Assembly: GCA_963846475.1 (NCBI GenBank)
Contig: CAWJVZ010000004.1
Coordinates: 1,116,001-1,180,000 of the forward strand
Direction: 5' to 3'
Length of the DNA: 64,000 nucleotides
Origin: DASWJZ01 sp963846475
GTDB lineage: Bacteria; Pseudomonadota; Alphaproteobacteria; Rhizobiales; Afifellaceae
Shown here: positions 24,805 to 34,372 of the stretch, piece after piece
Position numbering within the stretch: the stretch's first letter is position 1
Layout of the letters: each line of letters begins with the position of its first letter
Translations under genes and position numbers: made by a program
Notes under the pieces: model-generated
What the model saw: only the letters and a program-made list of their open reading frames with translations
Told to the model about the DNA's origin: nothing
The model's database searches: none

Positions 24805-26364
24805 TTACGTGCTCTTGAACTGGTAGAAGATCGGCCTTCCGTCCGGCATGATGGCCGGATCGATCGTATCGCGGTAGGCAACGCCGACCGCCTCATGCGT
24901 CAGGAAGACGTACGACCCGGACTCCTCCATGAGATCCTGCATGCGCACGTACATGTCGTGCCGCTTCTTGGGATCGAGCTCCAGCTTGGCCTTTTTCTCC
25001 AGCTCGCCGAATTCGGGGCTGTTCCAGCGCTCCCAGTTCCACACGCCGATCTGGTCGGGCGTGAACCACTCCGTGGCGAAACTCGGATCGGGCTGCATCG
25101 AGAACCGGCCGATATGGAGCTGGATCTTTTTCCACGCGTCGCCCGCCTTCTCGTCGCCCAGGCTCCAGTATGTGCCGGAATCGTGCTGCTGGATCGTCAC
25201 GATGATGCCGACCTCCGCAAGCAGCGCCTGCACCGCTTGCGCGGCGCTTACCCGCTCGGTCTTGTTGAGGATGTCGAGCGTGGTCTCAAATCCGTTCTCG
25301 AAGCCGGCCTTCTTCAGGAGCTCGCGAGCCTTCTCGGGATCGTAGCTGTATTTCACCGCTTCGCGGTGGCCGAGCAGCCCCGGCGCGACGATGCCGGTCG
25401 CCGCCTCGGCAGCTCCGAAATAGGCGGCGTCCAGCACGGCGGGAACGTCGATGGCATGCTGCACCGCCCGCCGCACGTCCGGATTGTCGAAGGGCGGCGC
25501 CTCGTTGTTCATGCCGAGCCAGACATAGGCGAGCGACGGCTTGACTTCGACCTTCCCGCCCTTCGGCGGCGTCTCGCGGTAGCGCGGGATCGAGCTGACG
25601 GCGACCCAGGTGTAGTCGATGTCGCCGGCCTCGAAGGCCAGCTCGGCCACCTTCTCGTCCTCGATCGGGATGACGTGGATCTCGTCCCATTCCGGCTTCT
25701 CGCCGGGCCAGTCCGGATTTCTGGCAAGCACGGTCCGCTGCTTCGGCAGCCATTCCTTGAGAAGATAGCGTCCGCACTGCGCCGGCGGGCTTGTCTCGAA
25801 CTTGCCGCCGGCGGCCTCAAGCGCCTTCCTGGATACGATCCTGCCGGAGCCGAAGACGAGGCCGACGTTCCACAGCGGCGGGAACGGCTCCTTGAGCACG
25901 ATCACGCCGGATTTCTCGTCGGTGACCTCGACATGATCGAGCGCCGCCCAATCGCCGGCATAGGGCGATTCCGTCTTGGGATCGGCCATGCGCTCGAAGG
26001 AGAATTTCACATCGTCGGCGGTTACCGGGCCGAACCCGTCGGTCCAGACCAAGCCGTCGATCAGCGTGAATTCGATGTGCGTGTCGTCGACCTGCTCCAG
26101 GCGCGACGCGCCGTCGAGCTCCCAAGCCCATTCGTCGCCGGCCTTCATTCCGGCAAGTCCGACAAAAATGTTGCGCATGATGTCGTCTTCCGGCGCAGCC
26201 TTGCGGTAGGCCGGGTCGAGGTTCTGGATGTCGCTGTAGGAGCGGACCCGCAGGATCTTGCCGTCCTGCGATACCGCGATCCTTGGATAAAACGCGACGG
26301 TCAGGCCGGTCGCCGCCATGCTCGCGAGAACCTGCCTCCTTGTGAATCGCAATCCGTTCGGCAT
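24805..26364 (-). CDS. ABC transporter substrate-binding protein, family 5 (peptide type), Tat signal
   Basis: A 519-residue periplasmic binding protein. The N-terminus FTRRQVLASMAATGLTVAFYP is a twin-arginine-like signal (RRQVLA), split here after residue 20. SBP_bac_5 features follow: NLDPAYRKAAPEDDIMRNIFVGLAG, LIDGLVWTDGFGPVTADDVKFSFER (core WTDGFGPVTADDVKFSFER), and YDPEKARELLKKAGF. Ribosome site GGGAGG before ATG 26364. Head of the import operon, 84 bases after the S15-type hydrolase gene, suggesting uptake and cleavage of the same amide or ester. Confidence 0.92.
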   Translation of the reverse strand: MPNGLRFTRRQVLASMAATGLTVAFYPRIAVSQDGKILRVRSYSDIQNLDPAYRKAAPEDDIMRNIFVGLAGMKAGDEWAWELDGASRLEQVDDTHIEFTLIDGLVWTDGFGPVTADDVKFSFERMADPKTESPYAGDWAALDHVEVTDEKSGVIVLKEPFPPLWNVGLVFGSGRIVSRKALEAAGGKFETSPPAQCGRYLLKEWLPKQRTVLARNPDWPGEKPEWDEIHVIPIEDEKVAELAFEAGDIDYTWVAVSSIPRYRETPPKGGKVEVKPSLAYVWLGMNNEAPPFDNPDVRRAVQHAIDVPAVLDAAYFGAAEAATGIVAPGLLGHREAVKYSYDPEKARELLKKAGFENGFETTLDILNKTERVSAAQAVQALLAEVGIIVTIQQHDSGTYWSLGDEKAGDAWKKIQLHIGRFSMQPDPSFATEWFTPDQIGVWNWERWNSPEFGELEKKAKLELDPKKRHDMYVRMQDLMEESGSYVFLTHEAVGVAYRDTIDPAIMPDGRPIFYQFKST

Positions 26365-26448
26365 TGCATCCTCCCTTGCCTTTGCGCCTTGCCGGCGCTG
26401 TTGGGCTCAGGATGCGCGCAGAAGCGCGCCTTTGGCAACGCCTCGCCG

Positions 26449-28473
26449 TCAGACGTGGTCGCGCGGAATGCGGCAGTGCCACTCCCGCGAGAATACCCGC
26501 TCCTGGCGCTCGTAGGCCTCGAGCGTGCCGGTGATCAGGAACTCCGTTTGGGTCACCCGCATCTCGGTGCGCGCATCCGCATGGACGTGGAAATCGCCGC
26601 GGCCGAATTCCTTGCGCCAATGGATGCGCACCTCGGCCGAGAGCGGATCGCCGGGTTCGATGGAGTAGACGCGCCGCGCCGTGGAACCGTAGCTCCAGTC
26701 GAAGTCGTCGATGGAGAGGACGCCGTCGTCCTGGTAACGCTCCAGGTCGACGCGCCCGCTGCGGATGTCCTTGCGCATTTCGATCTTGATCGCGCCCGGC
26801 CTGACCACCGCGCGACGGAGCGGCGGCGCATGCTCCGCCGGCTCGAAAGGGCGAAGGTCCGCGTCCCCGGGTCGCGGCGGGCGGACCGGCAGCTCCAGGG
26901 CGCTTGCCCCCGTGCTCACCGTGAGCGTCACCGGCTCGGGCGACGGCCAGACGACCGGCCAATAGGCCGTCGAGATGGCGAGGCGCAGCCGGTTGCCCAC
27001 GCCGATGCGTTGCCCGCATTCGTTCATCTGCAGCCGCACCTGGTAGCGGCGTCCGGGCTCGAGCGGCTTCGGATTCTCGTGCCCGTCGCGATGCGTGAGG
27101 TTGAGGATCGCGTAGGTGAGCCGCGTCGCTGCGCCATCGGGAAACACCTCGGACAGAGTGGCCGCCACGAGGGCGTTGGGCCGGTCCGCCGCCACATCGA
27201 GACGGAGGACGGGCGCGCCGAGGATATCCAGCGGCTCCTCGAAGGGCTCCGTGTCGAACGATGAGCGAGCCGCCCGCCTCTTCGCGCTGATCGCCCGGCT
27301 GGTCCGCGTCGAGCCCGTACGGGCACCATTTTCCGGCGGCAAGTCCGACGTTCTGCGGCGAGCAGATGGTGAGCGGCAGCTCGGCGGCATCGCCGCCCGC
27401 ACTCTCGATCCGCCCCGGCCCGAGCGGCAGGACGGATTCTTGGATGCGCGGGCTCGGCCAGCTCTCTTCCGCGGCCCAGCGCCCGGGTTTCGTCTCGTTA
27501 TAGGGGCTCGGCCGGGCCGGCTCCTGGATCCACGCCCGAAGCATCGGCTCGTCCATGATCGCCGGTCTCGATCCCCTTCAGCCATTTGTCCCACCAGCGG
27601 AGCGCCTCCTGCAGAAAACCGATCTGCGGGCCGGGCAGGGCGAAATGCGGGTATTTGTGCGCCCATGGGCCCGACCAGGCCCTTGCGCGGGCAGTGCAGC
27701 CGTTCGAGCATGCGAAAAATCGCGTTGGTGTAGCCGTCGACCCAGCCGCCGACGAGGTAGACCGGGCATTCGATGGCCGAGTAATCCTCGCAGATCGAGC
27801 CGTGCTTGTAGAATTCGTCGCGGCGCTGGCGGCGGTGCCACTCCTCCAGCCAGAAGCCGGAATTCTCCAGGCGGTCCATCCACATTTCGCGCCACTTGTC
27901 GCCGACCAGCGCCGGGTCGGGCGGCGTGGCGTTGATGGCGAACATGGTGGAGCCCCAGGCGAGCTTGTCGACGAGCAGGCAGCCGCCCATGAAATGGATG
28001 TCGTCGGCGTAGCGGTCGTCGGTCGAGCAGAGCGAGATAACCGCCTTCAGCTCGGGCGGCCGGCGCGCGGCGATCTGCAGCCCGTTGAAGCCGCCCCAGG
28101 AGATGCCGATCATGCCGATCGCGCCGCTGCACCAGGGCTGCGCCGCGATCCAGCGCAGCACCTCCAGCGCATCGTCCTGCTCCTGCTTCAGATATTCGCC
28201 CTTGAGCACGCCGTCCGCATCGCCCGAGCCGCGCATATCGACGCGCACAGCGGCGTAGCTGTGTGCCGCGAAGTAGGGATGCGTCAGCGCATCGCGTTCG
28301 CTCGTCCCGTCCCGTTTGCGGTAGGGCAGGTATTCCAGGATCGCGGGGACCGGGTTCTCCTCCGCATCCTGCGGCAGCCAGATCATGGCCGAGAGCGTGA
28401 CGCCGTCCGACAGCGGGATCGGCGCGTGCTCGATGACGCGGATTCTTGGCAACGGCTCGTTTCTCGTCAGCAT
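26449..28473 (-). pseudogene. S15/CocE-type hydrolase, three single-base insertions
   Basis: Serine hydrolase of the X-Pro dipeptidyl-peptidase/cocaine-esterase class, 673 residues when repaired. The N-terminal catalytic domain shows VPAILEYLPYRKRDGT, VRVDMRGSGDADGV and the nucleophile elbow IGISWGGFNGLQIA; the C-terminal jelly-roll domain includes RLRLAISTAYWPVVWPSPEP. The frame is broken by one extra base at 27662-27669 (CCCATGGG for expected CCCTGGG, restoring VGPWAHKYPHFA), one near 27556 (restoring WWDKWLKGIETG to MDEPMLRAW) and one near 27257 (restoring GGSLI to FDTEPFEEP). Three insertions sum to one codon, so the tail is again in the original frame and the scrambled part is about 135 residues. 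Start ATG 28473. An intact paralogue faces it at 28798. Confidence 0.88.
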
Positions 28474-28797
28474 GTGTTCGGCCGGACGTTTTTCACAAAG
28501 GCGGGACGAGCATCGTAGCTGCGCGCCGCCGCCCCCGACAATGCCGCGGGCGAACACACGCTCAGAGGATGGCTGCTCTTCGTCGGTTCGGCCGTTGCTC
28601 GCTGTAGAGCATGCGCTGTTCGGGCCGTGTTCGGCATCGAGGATTTTTGCGGAAACCTGAATGGGGTCCGCATGTTGCCGGCGCCGTTTCATCTTGAACA
28701 TCGCCGCGCTTGCCGCACGCCCCTTGCTTGCCCTACCACCGGCGGCGACGCCCACTGGGCCGCCTGGACTTCCGCCTTTCAAACCCCAAGAGCCTAC
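28474..28797. other. divergent intergenic region between two S15-type genes
   Basis: 324 bases that must hold both outward promoters. I see no clear -35/-10 pair, no strong inverted repeat and no further gene. The first 170 bases upstream of ATG 28798 read open in its frame, but without a family-like sequence, so I do not extend the gene. Confidence 0.4.
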
Positions 28798-30801
28798 ATG
28801 GACAGCCAACCGAGCCCCGTGCGCGAGATCGACAATGTCTTCGTCCCGCTTGCCGACGGAACGCGGCTGGCGGCGCGGGTCTGGCTGCCCGCCGACGCCG
28901 AAGCGCGGCCCGTTCCGGCGATCCTGGAATATCTGCCCTACCGCAAACGCGACGGCACGACCCGGCGCGACGAATCCACCTATCCCGTTTTCGCCGCCGC
29001 CGGCTATGCGGGCGTGCGCGTCGACATCCGCGGAACCGGCGAATCCGACGGCGTCATCGACGACGAATATTCGCCGCGCGAGCTCGCCGACGCGCTGGAG
29101 GTCATCGCCTGGATCGCGGCGGAGCCCTGGTGCTCGGGAGCCGTCGGCATGATGGGTATCTCTTGGGGCGGCTTCAACGCGCTGCAGGTGGCGGCGCTGA
29201 ACCCGCCTGCCCTCAAGGCGGTGATCTCCATCGCCTCGACCGTCGACCGCTACAACGACGACATCCACTACAAGAAGGGATGCCAGCTCTCCGCCAATCT
29301 CGGCTGGGCGGCGACCATGCTGTGCTATTCCTCCCGCCCCCCCGATCCGGCGATCGTCGGCGAGCGCTGGCGCGCCATGTGGCTTGAGCGGCTCCGTGGC
29401 GAGCCGTTCCACCTGGAGACCTGGCTCGCCCATCAGCGCCGCGACGATTACTGGCGGCACGGCTCGATCTGCGAGGATTTCGCCGCCGTAAAAGTGCCGG
29501 CCCTGGTGATCGCCGGCTGGGCGGACGGCTACCGCAACACCCCGATGAACGCTCTGGAAGGCCTCGGCGCCTCGGCCAGGGCGATCGTCGGGCCCTGGGT
29601 GCACAAATATCCGCATTTCGCCGCGCCCGAGCCGCGCATGGATTTCCATGCCGAGGCGATTACCTGGTGGGATCGCTGGCTGAAGGGCCGGGACAACGGC
29701 GCAGAGCACCTGCCGGCTCTGCGGGCCTATGTCCTCGAGGCGGTCCGTCCCGCCCGCATCCGCCGTCACGATCCGGGACGCTGGATTGCCGAGCCGCGCT
29801 GGCCGTCTGAGAGTATCGGGGAGGAGATGTTCTACCTGACCGGCTCGGGCGGCCTCTCTTCAGAGGCGTCCGCGCCGGCCACGTTGACGATCAAATCCCC
29901 GCAGGATTGCGGCACCGCGGCGGGCGAGTATTTTACGCTGAAGCCCGACGCCGAGTTGGCCATCGATCAACGGATCGACGATGCCGGCTCTCTCGTCTTC
30001 CAGACAGAGCCGCTGGATGCGCCGCTCGAAATCCTCGGGCGCCCACGGCTGACGCTTCGCGTGGCGATCGACGCCCCGCTCGGCAATCTCGCCGCGCGGC
30101 TGGTCGACGTTCACCCGGACGGCGCCGCCGCCCGCGTCAGCTTCGGCGTCATCAACCTTGCCCACCGCGCCGGCAATGCCGAGCCGCAGCCGATGCGGCC
30201 GGGAACAGCCGAAGACGTGCAGCTCACGCTCGACGCTGCGGGATACCGCTTCCGCCCCGGCCATCGCATCCGGCTGGCGATCTCGACGGCGTATTGGCCG
30301 ATGATCGTGCCACCGCCGACCACGATCACCGCCTCGATCGAGCTGGCAGAATGCCGGCTCGTCCTGCCGGTCCGCCCCGCCGCCGACGACGTCGTCGCGG
30401 TTGCGGAGCCCGCACATGACGGCCTGTTGCCGGCCTATCGCGAGGTCCTGCCGCCGGCCACTTCCCGCCGCGTGGAGCGGGACCTCGCCTCCGGGCTGAC
30501 CCGCTATCTGATCCACGAGGATACCGGCGCGTCGGAGCATCCCGCGACCGTGCTGGTGACGCGGCAGGTGCGCGACGAATGCTGGACCATCGACGCGGAG
30601 GATCCGCTCTCCATGGCCGGCGTCTGTTCCTGGACCGCCGAAATGATGCGCGCAAACTGGTCGATCCGGACCGTCTCGACGGCGAGCCTTTCCTGCACGG
30701 CGGAAACCTGGGTTCTGACTGCGTCCGTGGAAGCCTACGAGGACGGCCGGCTCTTGCACACGAAGGAATGGTCGAAGGCGCTGCAACGCGATCACATGTG
30801 A
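28798..30801 (+). CDS. S15/CocE-type hydrolase (intact paralogue)
   Basis: A 667-residue enzyme of the same class as the divergent neighbour, probably cleaving acyl esters or N-blocked amides. Catalytic elements: VPAILEYLPYRKRDGTTRRD (start), GVRVDIRGTGESDGV, elbow MGISWGGFNALQVA with the nucleophilic Ser, and the loop VGPWVHKYPHFAAPE carrying the likely catalytic His. The middle lid is helical, and the C-terminal beta domain includes GSLVFQTEPLDAPLEI and RIRLAISTAYWPMIVPPPT. No signal peptide, so cytoplasmic. The paralogues match along their whole length, indicating duplication. The frame is intact. Confidence 0.92.
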   Translation: MDSQPSPVREIDNVFVPLADGTRLAARVWLPADAEARPVPAILEYLPYRKRDGTTRRDESTYPVFAAAGYAGVRVDIRGTGESDGVIDDEYSPRELADALEVIAWIAAEPWCSGAVGMMGISWGGFNALQVAALNPPALKAVISIASTVDRYNDDIHYKKGCQLSANLGWAATMLCYSSRPPDPAIVGERWRAMWLERLRGEPFHLETWLAHQRRDDYWRHGSICEDFAAVKVPALVIAGWADGYRNTPMNALEGLGASARAIVGPWVHKYPHFAAPEPRMDFHAEAITWWDRWLKGRDNGAEHLPALRAYVLEAVRPARIRRHDPGRWIAEPRWPSESIGEEMFYLTGSGGLSSEASAPATLTIKSPQDCGTAAGEYFTLKPDAELAIDQRIDDAGSLVFQTEPLDAPLEILGRPRLTLRVAIDAPLGNLAARLVDVHPDGAAARVSFGVINLAHRAGNAEPQPMRPGTAEDVQLTLDAAGYRFRPGHRIRLAISTAYWPMIVPPPTTITASIELAECRLVLPVRPAADDVVAVAEPAHDGLLPAYREVLPPATSRRVERDLASGLTRYLIHEDTGASEHPATVLVTRQVRDECWTIDAEDPLSMAGVCSWTAEMMRANWSIRTVSTASLSCTAETWVLTASVEAYEDGRLLHTKEWSKALQRDHM

Positions 30802-31047
30802 GCGAAAGTCTGGGGCCTCGATATTGGCACAGGCGTTTTAGAGAAGCGCAACCCGCTATGTCTCGGCTGTGTTGCGGACGAATAATGCGGGGGCCCGCTG
30901 TTGGCGCGAACCAGACCTTGGCGACCGGTCCGGATTTCACCTCACGCCGAGATGCCGCCGCACCGTCGCAAACCGGCCGCTTTAGAGCCTCAGCCGCGCC
31001 ACGGAGCTTGTCTCTCCTGGGCACGGTTCGTGCTGTAGGGGAATGCC

Positions 31048-31308
31048 GTGCGCTTTAAGCAGGATTTGTGCATCGCCCTGGTGCTCGCGGTCGTGGGGAG
31101 CTTCGGCAATCCGGCGCTCTCGGCCGGCAAGGCCCGCGAGGCGATCGCCGTCGTGGAAGATGCAATGGCCGAGGAAGGCCTCTCGGAAGCGGAAGTAGCA
31201 CAGGTGCGGCGCCTCATTGCTCAAGCCCGAAAATGCGAGGGCGCCGGCGACGACGACGGAGCGGCGTCGGCTATGGCGCTGGCTTCGGCGATCCTCAGGA
31301 TTTCCTAG
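31048..31308 (+). CDS. small secreted helical protein
   Basis: An 86-residue protein with GTG start (31048, after GTAGGGGA) and a Sec signal peptide (FKQDLCIALVLAVVGSFG). The mature part is helical and charged: KAREAIAVVEDAMAEEGLS and LIAQARKCEGAGDDDGAA. Its C-terminal helix pair resembles the end of the convergent protein at 31358-32215. Family unknown. Confidence 0.6.
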   Translation: MRFKQDLCIALVLAVVGSFGNPALSAGKAREAIAVVEDAMAEEGLSEAEVAQVRRLIAQARKCEGAGDDDGAASAMALASAILRIS

Positions 31309-31357
31309 AGGCAGACAGGTCGGACGCGAGCGCCCGGCCTGAGAACGACAGTCGCGC

Positions 31358-32215
31358 CTATTGCGCCGCCGCCTGCTTGGCCTGTTCGATCGCCGCCATG
31401 CAGCCAGCCTCGTCGCCGACGGTCTGCAGGCGTTCAGCCTGAGCAAGGAGGATATGCAGCTGCGCTCCGCCGGCCTGTCCGGCCGTTGGGTCGGCACCTG
31501 CGGTCGCGGTCGCCCCCTCCGCCTGCTGGGCTGCCGTCGGCTGGCCGGCACTCTGCGCCTGCACGTCCTGCACCGACGTCGCGACATCGCCGACAGCCGC
31601 AGTCATGGCGGGAGTGGCTTCGGTTCCCGCGGTCTCGCCAGCGGTCTGAGCCGCAACGTTGGCATCGGTGCTCTGCCCGGCCGCTGCGTCGGCGGTTGCC
31701 GTCGCGCCAGAGGCGCCTGCCGCATCGGCTCCCGCGGCCTGACCGGCCGCTGCGTCGGCAGCTGCCGTCGCGGTCGCACCCTCCGCCTGCTGGGCTGCCG
31801 TCGGCTGCCCGGCACTCTGCGCCTGAACGTCCTGCACCGACGTAGCGACATCGCCGACAGCGGCATTCATAGCTGGAGTCGCTTCAGTTCCCGCGGTCTC
31901 GCCAGCGGTCTGAGCCGCAACGTTGGCGATGCCCTGCCCGGCCCCTCCGGCGCCGGCGGTCGTCGATCCAGGGGTGGCGGGAGCGGCGGTATCCGCTGCC
32001 CCGGCAGTTCCGCCCGTGGCGGCGGCATCGGCGGCCGCTGTCGCCGCCGTCGCGGCGCTCGCATCGGTTCCGGTTGCCGCAGCGGCGTCGGTGCCCGCGG
32101 CCGTTGCCGCCGATTTCAGAGCGGCGATTTCGGCGGCGCAGTCCGCAAATGCCGGTGCGGCAAGCGCGACGGTCAAGGCAGCCGCGGCTGCCGAAGCGGT
32201 GAGTAGGGTTTTCAT
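31358..32215 (-). CDS. secreted Ala/Thr-rich low-complexity protein with a duplicated unit
   Basis: A 285-residue protein with a Sec signal peptide (TLLTASAAAAALTVALAAPA), then over 200 residues dominated by Ala, Thr, Gly and Gln with almost no Lys or Arg, and a short ordered tail (AQLHILLAQAERLQTVGDEA). Residues 98-159 and 186-247 are near-identical 62-residue copies beginning NVAAQTAGETAGTEATPAM. Cys occurs only near both ends (Cys26, Cys272), which could form a disulfide closing the molecule. Such acidic, flexible sequences are seen in envelope or surface proteins. No known family; function unknown. Confidence 0.75.
   Translation of the reverse strand: MKTLLTASAAAAALTVALAAPAFADCAAEIAALKSAATAAGTDAAAATGTDASAATAATAAADAAATGGTAGAADTAAPATPGSTTAGAGGAGQGIANVAAQTAGETAGTEATPAMNAAVGDVATSVQDVQAQSAGQPTAAQQAEGATATAAADAAAGQAAGADAAGASGATATADAAAGQSTDANVAAQTAGETAGTEATPAMTAAVGDVATSVQDVQAQSAGQPTAAQQAEGATATAGADPTAGQAGGAQLHILLAQAERLQTVGDEAGCMAAIEQAKQAAAQ
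31475..31924. repeat. two 186-bp direct repeats inside the Ala/Thr-rich gene
   Basis: Copy A is 31475-31660 and copy B 31739-31924, 264 bases apart start to start (88 codons), so the duplication is in frame. The copies differ at scattered positions, for example Met-Asn-Ala versus Met-Thr-Ala. The 78-base spacer has similar composition, suggesting an older tandem array. Confidence 0.8.
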
Positions 32216-32294
32216 GGGAGGTGCTCCGTGGGTAAGGATTTAACCCGCAGCCGCACGCCGGGGTTCCGCCACGGGAGCCAGAGCAAGCAGAAGT

Positions 32295-33192
32295 TTAGAC
32301 CGACAGCGTGCCGGACATGACGCGGACGGCCTTGCCGCCGATCCGCACGACGGCCAAAACACCGGCGCTGACCGTCATCTCCAGCCGGATCAGCGACGGC
32401 CGGCCCATCTCAAAACCCTGCTCGACTATTGCGGTGTGGATGCCATCCGGCAACGAGTTCGAAATGGTGAACGGGCCCGGCGAAAGCTGCGACCGCCGAG
32501 CCCGTGGCCGGATCCTCCTCGATCCCCAACAGCGGCGCGAACATGCGAGCGCGGAAGGAATGGTCGTGGCCCTGTGTCTCGCGGGTGTAGAGGAAGGCGC
32601 CGACGTTGCCGAAGGCCGCCGACCAGGCAGCACGATGCGGCGCGGCTTTGGCGAGCGCCGCCATGTTCCTGACAGGCACGAAATGGTACAGAAGGCCCGC
32701 GGACCAGATTGTCGGGACGTGGTTCTCAAAACCGATCTCGGCGGGCGAAAGCCCGACGGCCGCCGCAGCGAGCTCCTTAGTCTTCGCCTCGCCCGCTTTC
32801 GCCGGCAGTTTTGGGCAGTCGAACTCCGCGAAACCGCCCTCCCCCGACAGCTTGACCCCGCACCGAACCGGGCCAACGCCCTCCTCCAGCACGATAACCG
32901 CGTCCTGGCCGCCGTTTTCGCCGAAGCGTTCGATTGCCAGGCAGATTGCCGTGCCGACCGTGGGATGACCCGCGAAAGGCAGCTCGGTCGCCGGCGTGAA
33001 GATGCGCACCCGCGCGGTGTGCGCCGGCCTTTCGGGCGGCAGCACGAAAACCGTCTCCGACAGGTTGAACTCGCGCGCGATCGCCTGCATGGCGCCGCCG
33101 TCGAGCTCCGCCGTATCGAGCACCACGGCGAGCGGATTGCCGGCGAGCGCCCGCTCGGCAAAGACGTCGAAGACCTGGTATCGGCGGTTCAC
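32295..33192 (-). pseudogene. PhzF-family isomerase/epimerase-like protein, one frameshift
   Basis: PhzF proteins are two-domain isomerases related to diaminopimelate epimerase. Features: YQVFDVFAERALAGNPLAVV at the N-terminus, LSETVFVLPP with the Glu of the active site, FTPATELPFAGHPTVGTA (typical loop), and LLGIEEDPATGSAVAAFAG in the second half. Near 32445-32450 one extra base (GAACTCGTTGCC) moves the frame; removing it gives HHFELLPDGIHTAIVEQGFEMGRPS and the proper end at 32295. Repaired length 298 residues. GTG 33192 with GGAAG before it starts the protein at the usual place. It lies 26 bases after ilvC on the same strand. Substrate unknown. Confidence 0.88.
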
Positions 33193-33218
33193 GGGCACTT
33201 CCGGAACTGGGGTCTGCC

Positions 33219-34238
33219 TCAGTTCCGCGCGCGGTCGACCAGCTTGTTGGCGCCGATCCACGGCATCATGGCGCGGAGGCGCTCGCCGACCTCCTCGATC
33301 GGATGCGAGTCGTTGACCCGGCGCGTCGCCTTGAAACTCGGCATGCCGGACTTGACCTCGCCGATCCACTGGCTGGTGAATTTGCCCGTCTGGATGTCCC
33401 TCAGCACTTTTCGCATCTCCGCCTTGGTCGCGTCGGTGATGATCCGCGGACCGGTGACGTATTCGCCGAATTCGGCGGTGTTGGAGATCGAGTAGTTCAT
33501 GTTGGCGATGCCGCCCTCATAGATGAGGTCGACGATCAGCTTTACTTCGTGCAGGCACTCGAAATACGCCATTTCGGGCGCATATCCCGCCTCCACCAGC
33601 GTTTCGTATCCGGCGCGGATCAGCTCGACCAGGCCGCCGCAGAGCACCACCTGCTCGCCGAAGAGGTCGGTCTCGCATTCCTCCTTGAAAGTCGTCTCGA
33701 TGACGCCGGAGCGGCCGCCGCCGATCGCCGAGGCGTAAGAGAGCGCCAGATCGTGGGCGTTGCCGGTGGCGTCCTGTGCGATCGCGATGAGGCAGGGCAC
33801 GCCGCCGCCCTTCTGGTATTCGCTGCGGACCGTGTGGCCCGGCCCCTTCGGCGCGATCATGATCACGTCGATCGAGCCGCGCGGCTCGATCAGGTTGAAA
33901 TGCACGTTGAGGCCGTGGGCGAAGGCGATCGCCGCCCCGTCGCGGATGTTCTTGGAAATCTCGTCGCGCCAGATGTCGGCCTGCAGCTCGTCCGGGGTCG
34001 CCATCATCATCAGGTCGGCCCATTTCGCCGCCTCCGGCACGGAGAGCACGCGAAAGCCGTCGGCCTCCGCCTTCAGCGCGGTGGTCGAGCCGGGACGCAG
34101 CGCCACAGAGACTTCCTTGACGCCGGAATCCTTGAGGTTCAGCGCATGCGCCCGCCCCTGGCTGCCATAGCCGATGATCGCGACCTTCCGGTCCTTGACG
34201 AGGTTCACGTCGGCGTCGCGATCGTAATAAACGCGCAT
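33219..34238 (-). CDS. ilvC: ketol-acid reductoisomerase (NADP+)
   Basis: A 339-residue class I KARI, second step of valine, leucine and isoleucine synthesis. The Rossmann loop is VAIIGYGSQGRAHALNLKDSG, split as VAIIGYGSQGRAHALN; the loop SVALRPGST with Arg/Ser fits NADPH preference. The Mg/catalytic block includes DLFGEQVVLCGG, ECLHEVKLIVDLIYEGG and NYSISNTAEFGEYVTGP. Start ATG 34238 behind GGAAGGGA. A housekeeping gene whose intact frame shows that not every gene here is damaged. Stands apart from other ilv genes. Confidence 0.97.
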   Translation of the reverse strand: MRVYYDRDADVNLVKDRKVAIIGYGSQGRAHALNLKDSGVKEVSVALRPGSTTALKAEADGFRVLSVPEAAKWADLMMMATPDELQADIWRDEISKNIRDGAAIAFAHGLNVHFNLIEPRGSIDVIMIAPKGPGHTVRSEYQKGGGVPCLIAIAQDATGNAHDLALSYASAIGGGRSGVIETTFKEECETDLFGEQVVLCGGLVELIRAGYETLVEAGYAPEMAYFECLHEVKLIVDLIYEGGIANMNYSISNTAEFGEYVTGPRIITDATKAEMRKVLRDIQTGKFTSQWIGEVKSGMPSFKATRRVNDSHPIEEVGERLRAMMPWIGANKLVDRARN

Positions 34239-34372
34239 GTCTGTCCCTTCCCGCTCGCCGCCGCATGCAGTGCTCGCTCGGCCGGCCAAAAACTGTCTTG
34301 AAGCCGGCGGCGTTCTAGCCGGGAGAGGTGCAGGCAGCAACCGGCAGCACGCGAGAATATCGGCCGAGAGGG

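Noticed and set aside
28474..29769. Upstream extension of the minus-strand S15-type frame to 29769
   Set aside because: The extension lies antisense to the intact paralogue and does not resemble any protein; the enzyme begins naturally at ATG 28473.
31361..32243. Plus-strand frames opposite the Ala/Thr-rich gene (31361-32206 and others)
   Set aside because: The minus strand has a signal peptide and an ordered tail; the plus-strand products are Arg/Gly-rich shadows of the repeat.
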